Assembly: GCA_900541575.1 (NCBI GenBank) | Contig: UQKO01000006.1 | Location: 1 to 64,000 of the forward strand | Origin: an uncultured Prevotella sp. | GTDB lineage: Bacteria > Bacteroidota > Bacteroidia > Bacteroidales > Bacteroidaceae | Direction of reading: 5' to 3' | DNA: 64,000 nucleotides | Shown here: piece by piece, positions 41,148-50,864 of the stretch | How positions within the stretch are numbered: the first letter of the stretch is position 1 | Layout: every line of letters starts with the position of its first letter | Notes under the pieces: model-generated | The model's database searches: none | What the model was told of the DNA's origin: nothing | What the model saw: only the letters and a program-made list of their open reading frames with translations | Translations under genes and position numbers: made by a program

Positions 41148-42578
41148 ATGTACAACGATCCATTTATCTCTTCCCCCTCTCAGCATCCAGATGAAGTGGC
41201 ACGTCCAGCAGCCGTGTCTCTTTTTGAACTCAATAGTATGGTGCGTGCAGCTTTGACTCACACGCTAAGGGATTGCTATTGGATTGTAGCGGAAATTAGC
41301 GAACTCCGTGTGGCAAGCAATGGGCATTGCTATATGGAGCTCGTGCAGAAGGACGAATATAGTGGCGGACTTGTGGCCAAGGCGCGAGCAAACATTTGGC
41401 GTCAAAACTATCCGATGCTTAGTAGTCTCTTCCTTCGTGTAACAGGGCAGCGACTTGATGCAGGAATGAAAGTGATGCTCGGGGTGACCATTACTTTTCA
41501 TGAACTTTACGGCTATTCGCTCAATGTGATAGACATTGAACCTTCCTATACACTTGGTGATTTGGCTCGTCAGAGGCAGGAAATTCTTCGTCAGCTAGAG
41601 GAAGATGGTGTGCTAGAACTCAATAAAGAACTTCCTTTGCCGCGAGTGATACGTAATGTGGCTATTGTGTCGAGCGCTTCGGCTGCAGGCTATGGCGACT
41701 TTTGCAATCAACTTCAGCAGAGTGGTTTCTTTTTTAACGTGAAGTTATTCGCTGCCGTTATGCAAGGCGATAAAGTGGAACAAAGCATTCTCTCTGCGCT
41801 CGACAAAGTGCTGGCAGATGATGAAGATTGGGACGTGGTGGTGATTATCCGCGGAGGAGGTGCAAGTACTGATTTACATGGATTTGACACTTATCTCCTA
41901 GCAGCTACTGTAGCGCAGTTTCCGATTCCTGTGCTGACAGGGATAGGCCATGAGCGCGACGATACAGTGATTGACCTCGTGGCCAACACTCGACTCAAAA
42001 CGCCTACCGCTGTGGCGGCCTTTCTCATTGATAGCCGACAGAATGAAGTAGGTCAGCTTCAATTCTTGATACAGCGGCTTCAGCAAGCAGTGGAACAACG
42101 TTTATTGCAAGAGCGTAACAGAGTGGATGCGTTGAATCGAGACATACGTTATGGCGCTTCAGTGGTAACAGAGCAAGAGAAAGGGCAATTTCAGCAACTT
42201 GTACATCGCTTTGAGCTATCCTCCTCACGCTATGCGAGCAGTCAGCGCGAAAAACTTCTTCGTCTCCGTTCGCGCCTAGAAATATTGACCGACAGAAACT
42301 TGCAAATGGCACACCATGAATTGCTGCCCTACGAAGCACGCATTCATACGGCCGTGCGTAATCTGTTTCTCGCTTATCATCATAAACATGATATATTAGA
42401 ACGTAGTATTCAGTTGGCTTCGCCTGAGCGTATTTATGCCATGGGCTTCAGCATTGCTTCATGTCAGGGGCGTGTAGTGAAGTCGGCCAGGCAGTTGAAG
42501 CCAGGCGATGTGTTGCTCACAACCTTCCAAAATGGTTGTGTGACGAGTATCGTCGATGGCGATTCCCAAAATACTTAG
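41148..42578 (+). CDS. xseA: Exodeoxyribonuclease VII large subunit
   Basis: 476 residues from the ATG at 41148 (MYNDPFISSPS); the frame extends 27 codons further upstream without family similarity. The N-terminal OB fold (FELNSMVRAALTHTLRDCYWIVAEISELRVASNGHCYMEL) is followed by the catalytic domain with VAIVSSASAAGYGDF, VVVIIRGGGASTDLHGFD, TGIGHERDDTVIDLVA, then a long coiled coil and the C-terminal segment. It forms ExoVII with XseB, degrading single-stranded DNA. The gap to xseB is about 100 bases. Confidence 0.95.
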   Translation: MYNDPFISSPSQHPDEVARPAAVSLFELNSMVRAALTHTLRDCYWIVAEISELRVASNGHCYMELVQKDEYSGGLVAKARANIWRQNYPMLSSLFLRVTGQRLDAGMKVMLGVTITFHELYGYSLNVIDIEPSYTLGDLARQRQEILRQLEEDGVLELNKELPLPRVIRNVAIVSSASAAGYGDFCNQLQQSGFFFNVKLFAAVMQGDKVEQSILSALDKVLADDEDWDVVVIIRGGGASTDLHGFDTYLLAATVAQFPIPVLTGIGHERDDTVIDLVANTRLKTPTAVAAFLIDSRQNEVGQLQFLIQRLQQAVEQRLLQERNRVDALNRDIRYGASVVTEQEKGQFQQLVHRFELSSSRYASSQREKLLRLRSRLEILTDRNLQMAHHELLPYEARIHTAVRNLFLAYHHKHDILERSIQLASPERIYAMGFSIASCQGRVVKSARQLKPGDVLLTTFQNGCVTSIVDGDSQNT

Positions 42579-42677
42579 CATCCACAGTGTGCGTGGTTGC
42601 CATAATCCCCCAAAATAGCTCCTATATATAAATAGGAAAGTCTGCATAACCAATAGAATTTCTTACCTTATCTTATC

Positions 42678-42878
42678 GTGGCAAAGAAGACAATGAAATA
42701 CGAGGAAGCCATGACGCGCCTCGAAACTATCGTTCAGGGTTTTGAACAGAATACCCTAGAACTCGATCAGCTCACTGCTCAGCTTGCTGAAGCGCAGGAG
42801 CTTATAAAGTTTTGCAACGCAAAGTTGCAACAAGTAGAAACAGATGTAAAGAAACTACTCGAAGATGAGCAAAAATAA
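42678..42878 (+). CDS. xseB: Exodeoxyribonuclease VII small subunit
   Basis: 66 residues from a GTG start; an ATG five codons downstream is the alternative. The helical hairpin with [24 protein letters not shown] and the [13 protein letters not shown] helix is typical of XseB. It overlaps trmB by 14 bases, so xseA, xseB and trmB are probably one transcript. Confidence 0.92.
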   Translation: MAKKTMKYEEAMTRLETIVQGFEQNTLELDQLTAQLAEAQELIKFCNAKLQQVETDVKKLLEDEQK

Positions 42879-43641
42879 ACTGGCAAAGTTTGCCGACATG
42901 GAGAGTTATCCTCACGTGTTTCAAGTCCCCAATGTGGCTACCGACACCACGCCTTTCCCACTGAAAGGTCGATGGAACGAAGACTTTTTCCACAATTCTC
43001 ACCCCATCGTATTGGAGTTAGGTTGTGGACGCGGTGAATATACTGTGGGCCTTGGACGCCTTTTCCCCGACAAAAACTTTATCGGGGTGGACATTAAGGG
43101 AGCACGTATGTGGACGGGAGCCACAGAGTCGCTTCAAGAAGGCATGAGCAATGTGGCATTCCTTCGTACACACATCGAGTTTATTGATCGCTTCTTCGCT
43201 CCTGGCGAAGTGGCTGAGATTTGGCTTACTTTCTCCGATCCACAGATGAAGAAGGTTACAAAGCGACTTTCCTCTACCTATTTCATGGAGCGTTATCGTC
43301 GCTTCCTCACCGATGGTGGCCTAATACATCTCAAGACGGATAGCAATTTCCTCTCTACCTATACGGGCTATATGGTGGAAAAGAATCATTTGCCTGTAGA
43401 TTTTCGCACAGATGATCTTTATCATACACTCGCTGCAGAAGAGGACGAGGAAGTGAAGCAAATCCTCGGTATTCAAACCTATTACGAACAGCAGTGGATT
43501 GCTCGTGGACTTACTATCAAGTATCTCAAATTTCATCTTCCGCAGGAGGGTGAACTCGTAGAGCCAGAAATGGAGATAGAGCTTGACGATTACCGCAGCT
43601 ACAATCGTTCAAAGCGAAGCGGACTCGCCACTAGTAAATAA
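42865..43641 (+). CDS. trmB: tRNA (guanine-N7)-methyltransferase
   Basis: 258 residues with a Rossmann methyltransferase fold: [17 protein letters not shown] (SAM loop), [31 protein letters not shown] (the substrate motif, usually FPDPW in other bacteria) and the C-terminal region. It methylates G46 of tRNA. The start lies inside xseB. Confidence 0.92.
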   Translation: MSKNKLAKFADMESYPHVFQVPNVATDTTPFPLKGRWNEDFFHNSHPIVLELGCGRGEYTVGLGRLFPDKNFIGVDIKGARMWTGATESLQEGMSNVAFLRTHIEFIDRFFAPGEVAEIWLTFSDPQMKKVTKRLSSTYFMERYRRFLTDGGLIHLKTDSNFLSTYTGYMVEKNHLPVDFRTDDLYHTLAAEEDEEVKQILGIQTYYEQQWIARGLTIKYLKFHLPQEGELVEPEMEIELDDYRSYNRSKRSGLATSK

Positions 43642-43816
43642 ATTATTCAATGGATTACAAATTTATTTGCGGAATTGGTTAACATGTGAGAGGAGTGACT
43701 TATAATAGGATAGGTGTTACATAATGTCGGGCTATAAACTAGCTGCTTGAAAATAAGTTAACATCTAATCTCTCCAAATGATATCCTCTTCCGATAAAGC
43801 ATAATATTAATCAGCA

Positions 43817-44959
43817 ATGGCAACACAAAAAGAAAATATAGAAGGTGGAGAATTGATTCACCTTTATCCGAAACTCATCCTAGATGCGCTTGCTCAAGTG
43901 CGTTACCCTGGTAATGGAAAGAATTTGGTGGAAAATGAAATGATAGAGGACGATCTTCGCATCGACGGCATGCATGTGTCCTTTTCCATCATATTTGAGA
44001 AGAATACCGACCCATTCCTTAAGTCGGTGGTGAAATCAGCCGAAGCCGCTATTCATACCTATGTGGGTAAATGTGTAGAAGTGGAGATAAAGACAAAGAG
44101 TCGTCAAGCAGCACGTCCCGAACCAGGAAAGATGCTCCCGCAGGTAAAGAATGTTATCGCCGTGAGCTCGGGCAAAGGAGGTGTTGGAAAAAGTACGGTA
44201 GCAGCCAATCTAGCAGTGGCACTCGCTAAATTGGGATATAAGGTTGGATTGCTCGATGCGGATATATTTGGCCCTTCCGTGCCGAAGATGTTCCACATGG
44301 AGGCCGAGAATATCTTTGCCGAGATGAAAGATGGTCGTCAAGTGCTCATTCCCGCAATGAAGTACGGGGTGAAGATCTTAAGTATAGGCTTCTTTGTTAA
44401 CCCCGACACGGCCACACTTTGGCGTGGTGGTATGGCTTCAAATGCGTTGAAGCAGCTCATAGCAGATACCGATTGGGGAGAACTCGACTATTTTGTTCTT
44501 GATACTCCTCCTGGAACGAGCGATATTCATCTTACTCTGCTTCAAAACCTCGCCATTACGGGTGCTGTCATCGTTAGCACGCCGCAAGCTGTTGCTTTGG
44601 CTGATGCTCGTAAGGGCATTGATATGTATCGCAATGAGAAGGTGAATGTACCCATTCTTGGTATGGTAGAAAATATGGCATGGTTTACGCCCGCCGAACT
44701 TCCTGAGAATAAATACTATATCTTCGGGCGTGAGGGTGTAAAGCGCTTGGCCGACGAAATGGGGGTACCTCTGTTAGGACAAATTCCCATTGTGCAGAGT
44801 ATATGTGAGAGTGGTGATGAGGGAGAACCCGCTGCTGTAAAGGATAACACCATGACTTCGCTTGCTTTTAGCTCATTAGCGGAAGCTGTGGTGAAAGCCA
44901 CGGAGAAGAGAAATGCCACTTTGCCAGAAACGGAAATTGTTGCGATGAATAAGAAATAA
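43817..44959 (+). CDS. mrp: Mrp/ApbC P-loop iron-sulfur carrier protein
   Basis: 380 residues. An N-terminal DUF59-like domain (LILDALAQVRYPGNGKNLVE ... VKSAEAAIHTYVGKCVEVEI) precedes the Mrp ATPase with the deviant Walker A SSGKGGVGKST, DADIFGPSVPKMF, YFVLDTPPGTSDIHLTL and the VENMAWFTPAELPENKYYIFG loop. The CxxC pair found in that loop in many Mrp/ApbC proteins is absent, as I recall for other Bacteroidota. It carries Fe-S clusters to target proteins. A 175-base gap separates it from trmB. Confidence 0.92.
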   Translation: MATQKENIEGGELIHLYPKLILDALAQVRYPGNGKNLVENEMIEDDLRIDGMHVSFSIIFEKNTDPFLKSVVKSAEAAIHTYVGKCVEVEIKTKSRQAARPEPGKMLPQVKNVIAVSSGKGGVGKSTVAANLAVALAKLGYKVGLLDADIFGPSVPKMFHMEAENIFAEMKDGRQVLIPAMKYGVKILSIGFFVNPDTATLWRGGMASNALKQLIADTDWGELDYFVLDTPPGTSDIHLTLLQNLAITGAVIVSTPQAVALADARKGIDMYRNEKVNVPILGMVENMAWFTPAELPENKYYIFGREGVKRLADEMGVPLLGQIPIVQSICESGDEGEPAAVKDNTMTSLAFSSLAEAVVKATEKRNATLPETEIVAMNKK

Positions 44960-45098
44960 TAAGGATGCAGGGGGTGATGACTAACAGGTAAGTATGTCGA
45001 GAGAATTTATAGAATTTGATGTAGAACGTTGTTTCCTCCATCATCCTAGCTTATCCCTGCCTCGTTATCTCATCGATACCCATTAAACAGAAAAAAGT

Positions 45099-46238
45099 AT
45101 GCTAAAAATAGGAGATAAAGTACGTTTCCTGAATGATGTAGGAGGCGGAACAATTAGTGGTTTCCAGGGAAAGGATATCGTGCTAGTAGCCGATGAAGAT
45201 GGTTTTGAAATTCCCACATTGGCCTCGGAGGTCGTGGCAGTGGAAACCGATGACTATAACATAGCCAAAGTCATTGCAGGAAAGAAGAAAAAGAAAGAAA
45301 TCGACCAACAACAGCCTACCTCAGTAAAGAATGCGCTCGCCGTGAGTGATGACGATGAAGAAGAGGAAGAAACGGATCTAGCCGATAAGGAATTGACTTA
45401 TCGGCCAATGGCTCAAGAGCGTCGCGGGGCTAATGAACTCAATCTTTTCCTTGCTTTTGTCCCACGCAATGCAAAAGCTCTGTCTGACTCTTCCTTCGAT
45501 GTATATCTAGTCAACGATTGTAACTATTATTTCCACTATAGTATCTTTACTTACGACGGCCGTGCTTGTAATCTTCGTCATGAAGGAGAGGTGGCGCCTA
45601 ATACAAAGGTGCAACTAGAAGAACTTCAGCGCAATCGCATTGAAGAATGGCAGCGAATAACCATACAGACGCTAGCTTTCAAACGCGATAAAGTATTCCT
45701 TCCGAAGCCTGCTTTCAGTGTCAATGTGCGTGTGGATGGTACGAAATTCTTCAAACTTCACTGCTTCCATTCTTCCGATTTCTTCCATGAGCCGACGCTA
45801 ATCTACGACATTGTGAAGAATGATCATGCTGCTCGCTCCATGTTTGTTGATGCAGACGAATTACAAGAAGCTATGCAGACGCCCGAGGAACAGATGCATC
45901 CGCAGGTAATGCGTGTATCAGCTGCCGAGAGACGTGCTGCACAGAAACAAGATCGTAATGCAATCTTAGAAATAGATCTTCATGCTGATGAATTGCTCGA
46001 CACGTTGGCAGGTCTGGAACCTAGAGATATCTTAGAGTATCAGCTCAAAGTGTTCCACGAAACGATGCTTGAGCATATCAAAGAGCGTGGTCGACGCATC
46101 GTTTTTATCCATGGTAAGGGCGAGGGTGTGCTTCGCAATTCCATTATCAAGGATCTTCGCACCAATTTTAAGCAGTGTCAATACCAAGATGCTTCTTTCC
46201 GTGAATATGGTTATGGCGCAACGATGGTGACGATCTAA
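45099..46238 (+). CDS. DUF2027 and Smr-domain protein
   Basis: 379 residues. The N-terminal KOW/SH3-like segment (MLKIGDKVRFLNDVGGGTISGFQGKDIVLV) leads through a Lys- and Glu-rich linker (about 65-100) to a DUF2027 middle domain. The C-terminal Smr domain shows LEIDLHADEL, the nuclease-type motif HGKGEGVLRNSI, and YGYGATMV. The ATPase domains of MutS2 are absent, so this is the stand-alone Bacteroidota architecture. Its job is unknown; the Smr domain nicks or cuts nucleic acid in other proteins. Confidence 0.88.
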   Translation: MLKIGDKVRFLNDVGGGTISGFQGKDIVLVADEDGFEIPTLASEVVAVETDDYNIAKVIAGKKKKKEIDQQQPTSVKNALAVSDDDEEEEETDLADKELTYRPMAQERRGANELNLFLAFVPRNAKALSDSSFDVYLVNDCNYYFHYSIFTYDGRACNLRHEGEVAPNTKVQLEELQRNRIEEWQRITIQTLAFKRDKVFLPKPAFSVNVRVDGTKFFKLHCFHSSDFFHEPTLIYDIVKNDHAARSMFVDADELQEAMQTPEEQMHPQVMRVSAAERRAAQKQDRNAILEIDLHADELLDTLAGLEPRDILEYQLKVFHETMLEHIKERGRRIVFIHGKGEGVLRNSIIKDLRTNFKQCQYQDASFREYGYGATMVTI

Positions 46239-46360
46239 AGCCCATACTCTTGCTAACCAGATGGAGGATAAAAGCATGTTCGGCAACCATCGAAACGCTT
46301 TTGAATAAAAGAGTTCTCGCATTGGCTGCAAGGCGGTAAAAAATCTTTTATAAATAGTAT

Positions 46361-46391
46361 AATAGGCGATGCTATTAAGCGTCGCCTATTG
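46361..46391. terminator. Terminator between the converging Smr and lipoprotein genes
   Basis: Stem AATAGGCGATGC / GCGTCGCCTATT (one G-T pair) with a 5-base loop. It lies between the plus-strand Smr gene and the minus-strand lipoprotein gene and may serve both. Confidence 0.7.
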
Positions 46392-46440
46392 TAGTTAAAC
46401 CCCCAATTCCTCACTCAAGAGTCAGAGAGATTAGCCATTC

Positions 46441-47079
46441 TTAGCATCCCTCAAATACTTCTGCGTTTTCATTTATTGTGGGGAATGCTGGATAGTTTGA
46501 GGGGGTAGAGCTATCATCGTCAGAGGAGGGAGGAGTAGGTACATCTTCTAGTATCTTAAAGGCTTTGGCAGGTTTAAGCCCAGGATGTCGGAAATAGGTC
46601 ATTTTAATGCCCGTAAGAAGCACGCATTTGTGCAATAGTTCGGGATGATCTTGTAAGTTGAGGCCTTGACGCACTGCCGAATTATTGGGAAGTTGTACAG
46701 CGGCAAAAAGCGCATCTTTACTTGCAGAGGATACGTTACCGCTAGATCTAGAAAGTTCATTCTCTAGCGAAGACGCATTTTGATTGGGATAAGGCTCATC
46801 AGCTACCACAATATTAGAGGCTACAGCATCCTCGGCCGAGAAAGTAGGAGATGAAGCGTTCATGGCCGACATGTATCCCACAATGTAACATCGTAAAACC
46901 ACTTTGGTGCTGTCTTTCGCTTCATTGAGCGTGGCCACGGTTAACGTATCTGTAGGATTCTCCGATGTATTCGTATCATTGGGCAAGGTAGAAGTATCTT
47001 CTGTCTCTTCTAGAACGATATCGCCGCATGAGAAGAACAGAAAGGGAAGAATGACAAAGAGATATAATGCGTGTCTCAT
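46441..47079 (-). CDS. Lipoprotein with DUF6359-like domain
   Basis: 212 residues. The lipobox lies in LPFLFFSC, followed by a Thr/Asp/Asn-rich linker to about residue 55. The core shows VVLRCYIVGYMSA, ASNIVVADEPYP, AAVQLPNNSAVRQGLNLQDHPELLHKCVLLTGI and YFRHPGLKPAKAFKI, a pattern I recall for the DUF6359 OB-like domain of Bacteroidota surface lipoproteins. The tail is Pro/Ser/Asp rich. Function unknown. Confidence 0.75.
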   Translation of the reverse strand: MRHALYLFVILPFLFFSCGDIVLEETEDTSTLPNDTNTSENPTDTLTVATLNEAKDSTKVVLRCYIVGYMSAMNASSPTFSAEDAVASNIVVADEPYPNQNASSLENELSRSSGNVSSASKDALFAAVQLPNNSAVRQGLNLQDHPELLHKCVLLTGIKMTYFRHPGLKPAKAFKILEDVPTPPSSDDDSSTPSNYPAFPTINENAEVFEGC

Positions 47080-47156
47080 AGAGAAGGAATTTATATATGG
47101 TGTGTTTTAATTGAGGCTAATATCTTGTTTTGTGGTATAAATTTGCTTTTTCCTAT

Positions 47157-48485
47157 CTATATCTGTTTAGTGCTCCATTTTCCCCAGCGCATGTAGCTCC
47201 ATGAGAGGATGAAAGAGAAAAAGTTGTACACAAATTCGCTAGCCCAGCAGAGAGACAATGAAACTCGCAACATAAAAATGGCCACGACAACATAGATGGT
47301 GTAGAAGAAGAGCGAAACAAACTCGAAGCGAAGAGCCATGTGTGTGTTTCCTGTTCCACTCACGGCTGCGAGGAATATTTGTGCTGGAACGGTAAAAACG
47401 TAGGATGCAAGAAGCACGTAGAGTGCATCGTGTCCTGTGTGAAGCAGAACGGGGTCGGCCGAAAATATGCTCATAAACTGCATGGGGAATAGGGCAATGA
47501 TGAGCAGAATAGGAATGAGAATCAAAAAACAGAGCAAGTTGGTGCGTATGAGCATATTTCCTACGGAATCAGCATCGCGACTTCCCATAAGGTTGCCCAC
47601 TAAGGTACAGGCTGTAGAGGCGAAAGCCATTACTGTCATGAATGTGAAAGCGGAAATACTGCGTAGTATGTTGGTGGCGGCTAGATAGTGTTCGCCTAAG
47701 TGTTCCACACTGACGAAGAAGATAAACCACGTAGAGAGGGAAAGGAAGTTTTGCACCATGGTCCAAACGCTGATACCTAAGATGCGCCATAGAAGATGGA
47801 AGTGTAAGCGTGGCAGTATGTGCAGTCCATAGCGTTGGTAAGGAATGTGTCGGCGCGTGTGTAAAATGTAGAAAAGTGTAGATACACCCTCGGCCAAACT
47901 ACTGCCTATAGCTGCACCCGCAATGCCCAGTGCGGGCAATCCGCAATGGCCAAAGATGAGTAGATAGTTGAACAGAACGTTGCTCGCCACCATTACCGCA
48001 GAGTTGAGCGTAAGAGTGCGCGTGTGCGTGGTTGCTACGTAGAAGGCGCGAAACATTAGGTTGACAAAGGCAAAGAAGAATCCTATCACGCGCCAATGTA
48101 AATAAGCATTGGCAGCATGAAACACTTCCTCCGAACGGATGATGTGCCCTAAAATCCATGGTGAGCAAATTCTTGTTATGCCGAAGAGGAGTAAGGCGAG
48201 CAGTAAGAGAAAAACTAGACTATGGTAGAAAATACTTCCTATCTGTTGCACCTTTCCTTCGCCATTGCGGCGCGCCATGAGAATCTGAGCTCCCATGCTG
48301 AAGCCTAGTCCTATCATAAACACCGTAGCGTAGAAAACACCTCCGAGCGCAGAAGCTCCCAATTCTATCTCGCCTACTCGGCCGAGAAAGGCCGTGTCGG
48401 TCATGCCAATGAGCTGCTCCATAAGGCTGCTTATCAGAATGGGGTAGGCAATGTGACCTATTTGAGAATAAGAGATGGTGCGCAT
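47157..48485 (-). CDS. MATE family efflux transporter
   Basis: 442 residues with about 12 membrane helices. The N-terminal half shows IGHIAYPILISSLMEQLIGMTDTAFLGRVG, the common MATE start, and the second half repeats the fold (ILRSISAFTFMTVMAFASTACTLVGNLMG). It would export a cationic drug, dye or metabolite with Na+ or H+. It stands between the DUF6359-like lipoprotein and the GH109 gene on the same strand. Confidence 0.9.
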   Translation of the reverse strand: MRTISYSQIGHIAYPILISSLMEQLIGMTDTAFLGRVGEIELGASALGGVFYATVFMIGLGFSMGAQILMARRNGEGKVQQIGSIFYHSLVFLLLLALLLFGITRICSPWILGHIIRSEEVFHAANAYLHWRVIGFFFAFVNLMFRAFYVATTHTRTLTLNSAVMVASNVLFNYLLIFGHCGLPALGIAGAAIGSSLAEGVSTLFYILHTRRHIPYQRYGLHILPRLHFHLLWRILGISVWTMVQNFLSLSTWFIFFVSVEHLGEHYLAATNILRSISAFTFMTVMAFASTACTLVGNLMGSRDADSVGNMLIRTNLLCFLILIPILLIIALFPMQFMSIFSADPVLLHTGHDALYVLLASYVFTVPAQIFLAAVSGTGNTHMALRFEFVSLFFYTIYVVVAIFMLRVSLSLCWASEFVYNFFSFILSWSYMRWGKWSTKQI

Positions 48486-48594
48486 GGGAGGGAAAAGTGT
48501 TTGAAGAGAGGAAAAGTGTACAATTCAAAAAGACTGGTGACCAAGCCCTATGGGTGGTAGTAGAATATAAGGAATAAAAGGGAAAGTTCCAAAA

Positions 48595-48633
48595 AAGGCT
48601 GTGTTGACGATTGATAACCGGCAACACAGCCTT
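48595..48633 (-). terminator. Terminator of the GH109 gene
   Basis: Perfect 12-bp stem AAGGCTGTGTTG / CAACACAGCCTT with a 15-base loop and a T6 run on the minus strand, 75 bases past the stop. Confidence 0.88.
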
Positions 48634-48707
48634 GTAAAAATCACTTGGGAATGAGAGATGTTCCTTTTGTTGAGAATATGCTCATCTCCCAGCCATTGTA
48701 GTAGTCA

Positions 48708-50381
48708 TTACTTAATCTTCTTTTCAGCCTTAGCAATCTGGGCCTTAGCCTTAGCAGCGGCCTTGTCGTAAGCAGCCTGAGCCTTAGTGGTGGCAGTAGC
48801 GTTGCCGCTCTTCTTGGCAGCCTTCACGTCGTCGTAGAGCTTCCAGAGGTTGAATTTGCTTGTAGCTTCCTTCTGGATGGCAGTCACCTTGTTGGCATAA
48901 GCTTCAGAGGCAGCCTCGTCAGCAGCCGAAGCGTAAGCGTGGCGGTAGCCCTTCTCCTTGTTCCAGAGTCCACGAGTAAAGTCGGGGAAAGAAACGCTAG
49001 CGAAGTTGTTGTCCATAGAGATAGCACCAAGTTCGGCGATAGAGCACCATTCAGCGAGGTCGTATACGTCCATGTCTAGAGGCAGACCATTCTGGAGACA
49101 GTAAATTAAGCGGGCGCACATGATAAAGTCCATACCGCCGTGACCACCTACCTTCTTAGCCAATTCACCGAACTTAGCCAAGATGGGGCTTTCGTATTGC
49201 TTCTCGAGGGCAGCCTTTTCGCTTTCGGGCATGAAGCTATGTGAGGAGAGGTTGTCTACCTTGGGCTTGTGGCCAGAAGCTGAGAGTTGCTTGCTGTCTA
49301 CGGCATATCCTTCCACGGGATATTTGTTAGCAAAGCCTTTTGTACCAGTGAGCTGATAGAGACGGTTGTAGGGCTGAGGATTCATCACGTCGTGCTGCAA
49401 TTCAATCACTTTGGCATTCTCTGTGCGAATCAGTGTGGTAGTGTGGTCGCCATTGCGGAAGTCGTTACAAGGCTTGCCTGTCTTCTTCTCTACCAATTCC
49501 TTGCCGTGAACGCTCTTGGTGTCCATTGCTACGAGGGTTTTCATACGGTCGCCACGGTGAATGTCGAGTGCTTGTGCCACAGGGCCAAGGCCGTGAGTAG
49601 CGTATACGTCGCCGCGGTTTTCGCGGTTGTACTTCAAGCGCCAGCCGAGTTGTTCGGGGTCTGATCCATCGGGGTTCTTCCAATAGTAATCCCAAAAGTC
49701 GTCAAGATTATGAATGTAGGCACCTTGTGCGCGGATGATTTCGCCGAACACACCATGTTGAGCCATGTTGAGGGTACGCATTTCAAACCAGTCGTAGCAG
49801 CAGTTCTCAAGAATCATGCAGTTCTTTTGCATTTTCTCTGAAAGGTTGACAAGTTTCCAGCATTCTTCCAAGTTCATGGCCGAGGGTACTTCGTCGGCTA
49901 CATTCTTGCCATGCTGCAGAGCGCATTCTGCTACGGGGAAGTGGTGAGCCCAGTCAGTAGCTACGTATACAAGGTCAATGTCGGGACGAGCGCAGAGTTC
50001 TTTATAGCCTTCAGCTCCTGAATAAATGGCTGCAGGGGGCAGACCTGCCTTCTTTAGATATCCTTGGCATGCTTCTGCACGTTCGGGCACGTAGTCGCAA
50101 AGAGCTACTACCTCAACGCCAGGAATTACGCAGAAATTTTCTACAGCACCAGGACCACGCATACCTAGGCCTACGAGGCCAATACGTACCTTCTTAATCT
50201 TAGGGAGTTTCAGACCGAGTACATCCTTCTGTCCTGCAGGACGAGCGGGAGTTTCGATTTCGATGCTACCTTTGTTCCAATGCCACTTCGTAGATGGAGA
50301 AAGTGACTGTGCCTGTGCCATGTTGGTGCCCAATGATAGCAGGGCAGCAAAGGCAAAGGCCATACATTTTACCATTTTCAT
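48708..50381 (-). CDS. GH109-type NAD-dependent glycosidase (Gfo/Idh family)
   Basis: 557 residues with a signal peptide (CMAFAFAALLSLGTNMAQA). The NAD-binding fold has VRIGLVGLGMRGPGAV (near residues 66-80). ATHGLGPVAQ (about 260) and KVGGHGGMDFIMCARL (about 412) are the motifs I associate with GH109, founded on the alpha-N-acetylgalactosaminidase that removes blood-group A GalNAc. GH109 hydrolyses by an oxidation-elimination cycle on bound NAD. The last 45 residues are a Lys/Ala-rich helix (AAYDKAAAKAKAQIAKAEKK), unusual for the family. Has its own promoter and terminator. Other Gfo/Idh activities remain possible. Confidence 0.8.
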   Translation of the reverse strand: MKMVKCMAFAFAALLSLGTNMAQAQSLSPSTKWHWNKGSIEIETPARPAGQKDVLGLKLPKIKKVRIGLVGLGMRGPGAVENFCVIPGVEVVALCDYVPERAEACQGYLKKAGLPPAAIYSGAEGYKELCARPDIDLVYVATDWAHHFPVAECALQHGKNVADEVPSAMNLEECWKLVNLSEKMQKNCMILENCCYDWFEMRTLNMAQHGVFGEIIRAQGAYIHNLDDFWDYYWKNPDGSDPEQLGWRLKYNRENRGDVYATHGLGPVAQALDIHRGDRMKTLVAMDTKSVHGKELVEKKTGKPCNDFRNGDHTTTLIRTENAKVIELQHDVMNPQPYNRLYQLTGTKGFANKYPVEGYAVDSKQLSASGHKPKVDNLSSHSFMPESEKAALEKQYESPILAKFGELAKKVGGHGGMDFIMCARLIYCLQNGLPLDMDVYDLAEWCSIAELGAISMDNNFASVSFPDFTRGLWNKEKGYRHAYASAADEAASEAYANKVTAIQKEATSKFNLWKLYDDVKAAKKSGNATATTKAQAAYDKAAAKAKAQIAKAEKKIK

Positions 50382-50514
50382 AGAATAATGTAGATAGGTT
50401 TATAGAGTTATAAATATTTTGTCGTTTGGGCTGAGCGCCTTATAAGGAAGGCTTTAATGCAATGGCACTAGCCTTGATGAAATGTGCAGTGTGTAAACGA
50501 CTTATAATGCAAGG

Positions 50515-50546
50515 CAAAATTAGTATAAACTTTAAAAGCAGGCAAA
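50515..50546 (-). promoter_or_regulatory. Promoter of the GH109 gene
   Basis: Minus strand: TTTG at 50546-50543, a 20-base spacer, TAATTTTGCC starting at 50522. Exact consensus, 134 bases before the ATG. Confidence 0.75.
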
Positions 50547-50772
50547 TATTTTCTCAACTTTGTTGTGCTTATGCAGTATATTCATTCGTTTTTATCATAG
50601 ACGGGTGTACACCAGTGCGTTCATCATGAGTGATGATGCTGATTTGTAATAGGCATTGTATTAAGTAGGGAACGAATTGCTTGAGTTTTTTTCATAAACT
50701 CGTATGCTATATGTGGATGAATACGTAAGGCAATGCTATCTCTCTTAATCTCCCATTCCTCTATTACAAGAA

Positions 50773-50813
50773 AAGCCATAGGTACAGATCTTCTCGGTCT
50801 GTGCCTATGGCTT
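50773..50813 (-). terminator. Terminator of pflB
   Basis: 16-bp stem AAGCCATAGGTACAGA / TCTGTGCCTATGGCTT with one G-T pair and a 9-base loop; the minus-strand tail is TTCTTG. Confidence 0.8.
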
Positions 50814-50864
50814 AAAAGGGCTAAGTGCGCTAAGTGATGCGCGCTAATTGCGTGAGAATTTTGA

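Larger units (their letters stand above)
50382..50864. other. Intergenic region between pflB and the GH109 gene
   Basis: 483 bases with the GH109 promoter and the pflB terminator. No pflA (activase) gene is present here or elsewhere in the window. Confidence 0.75.
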
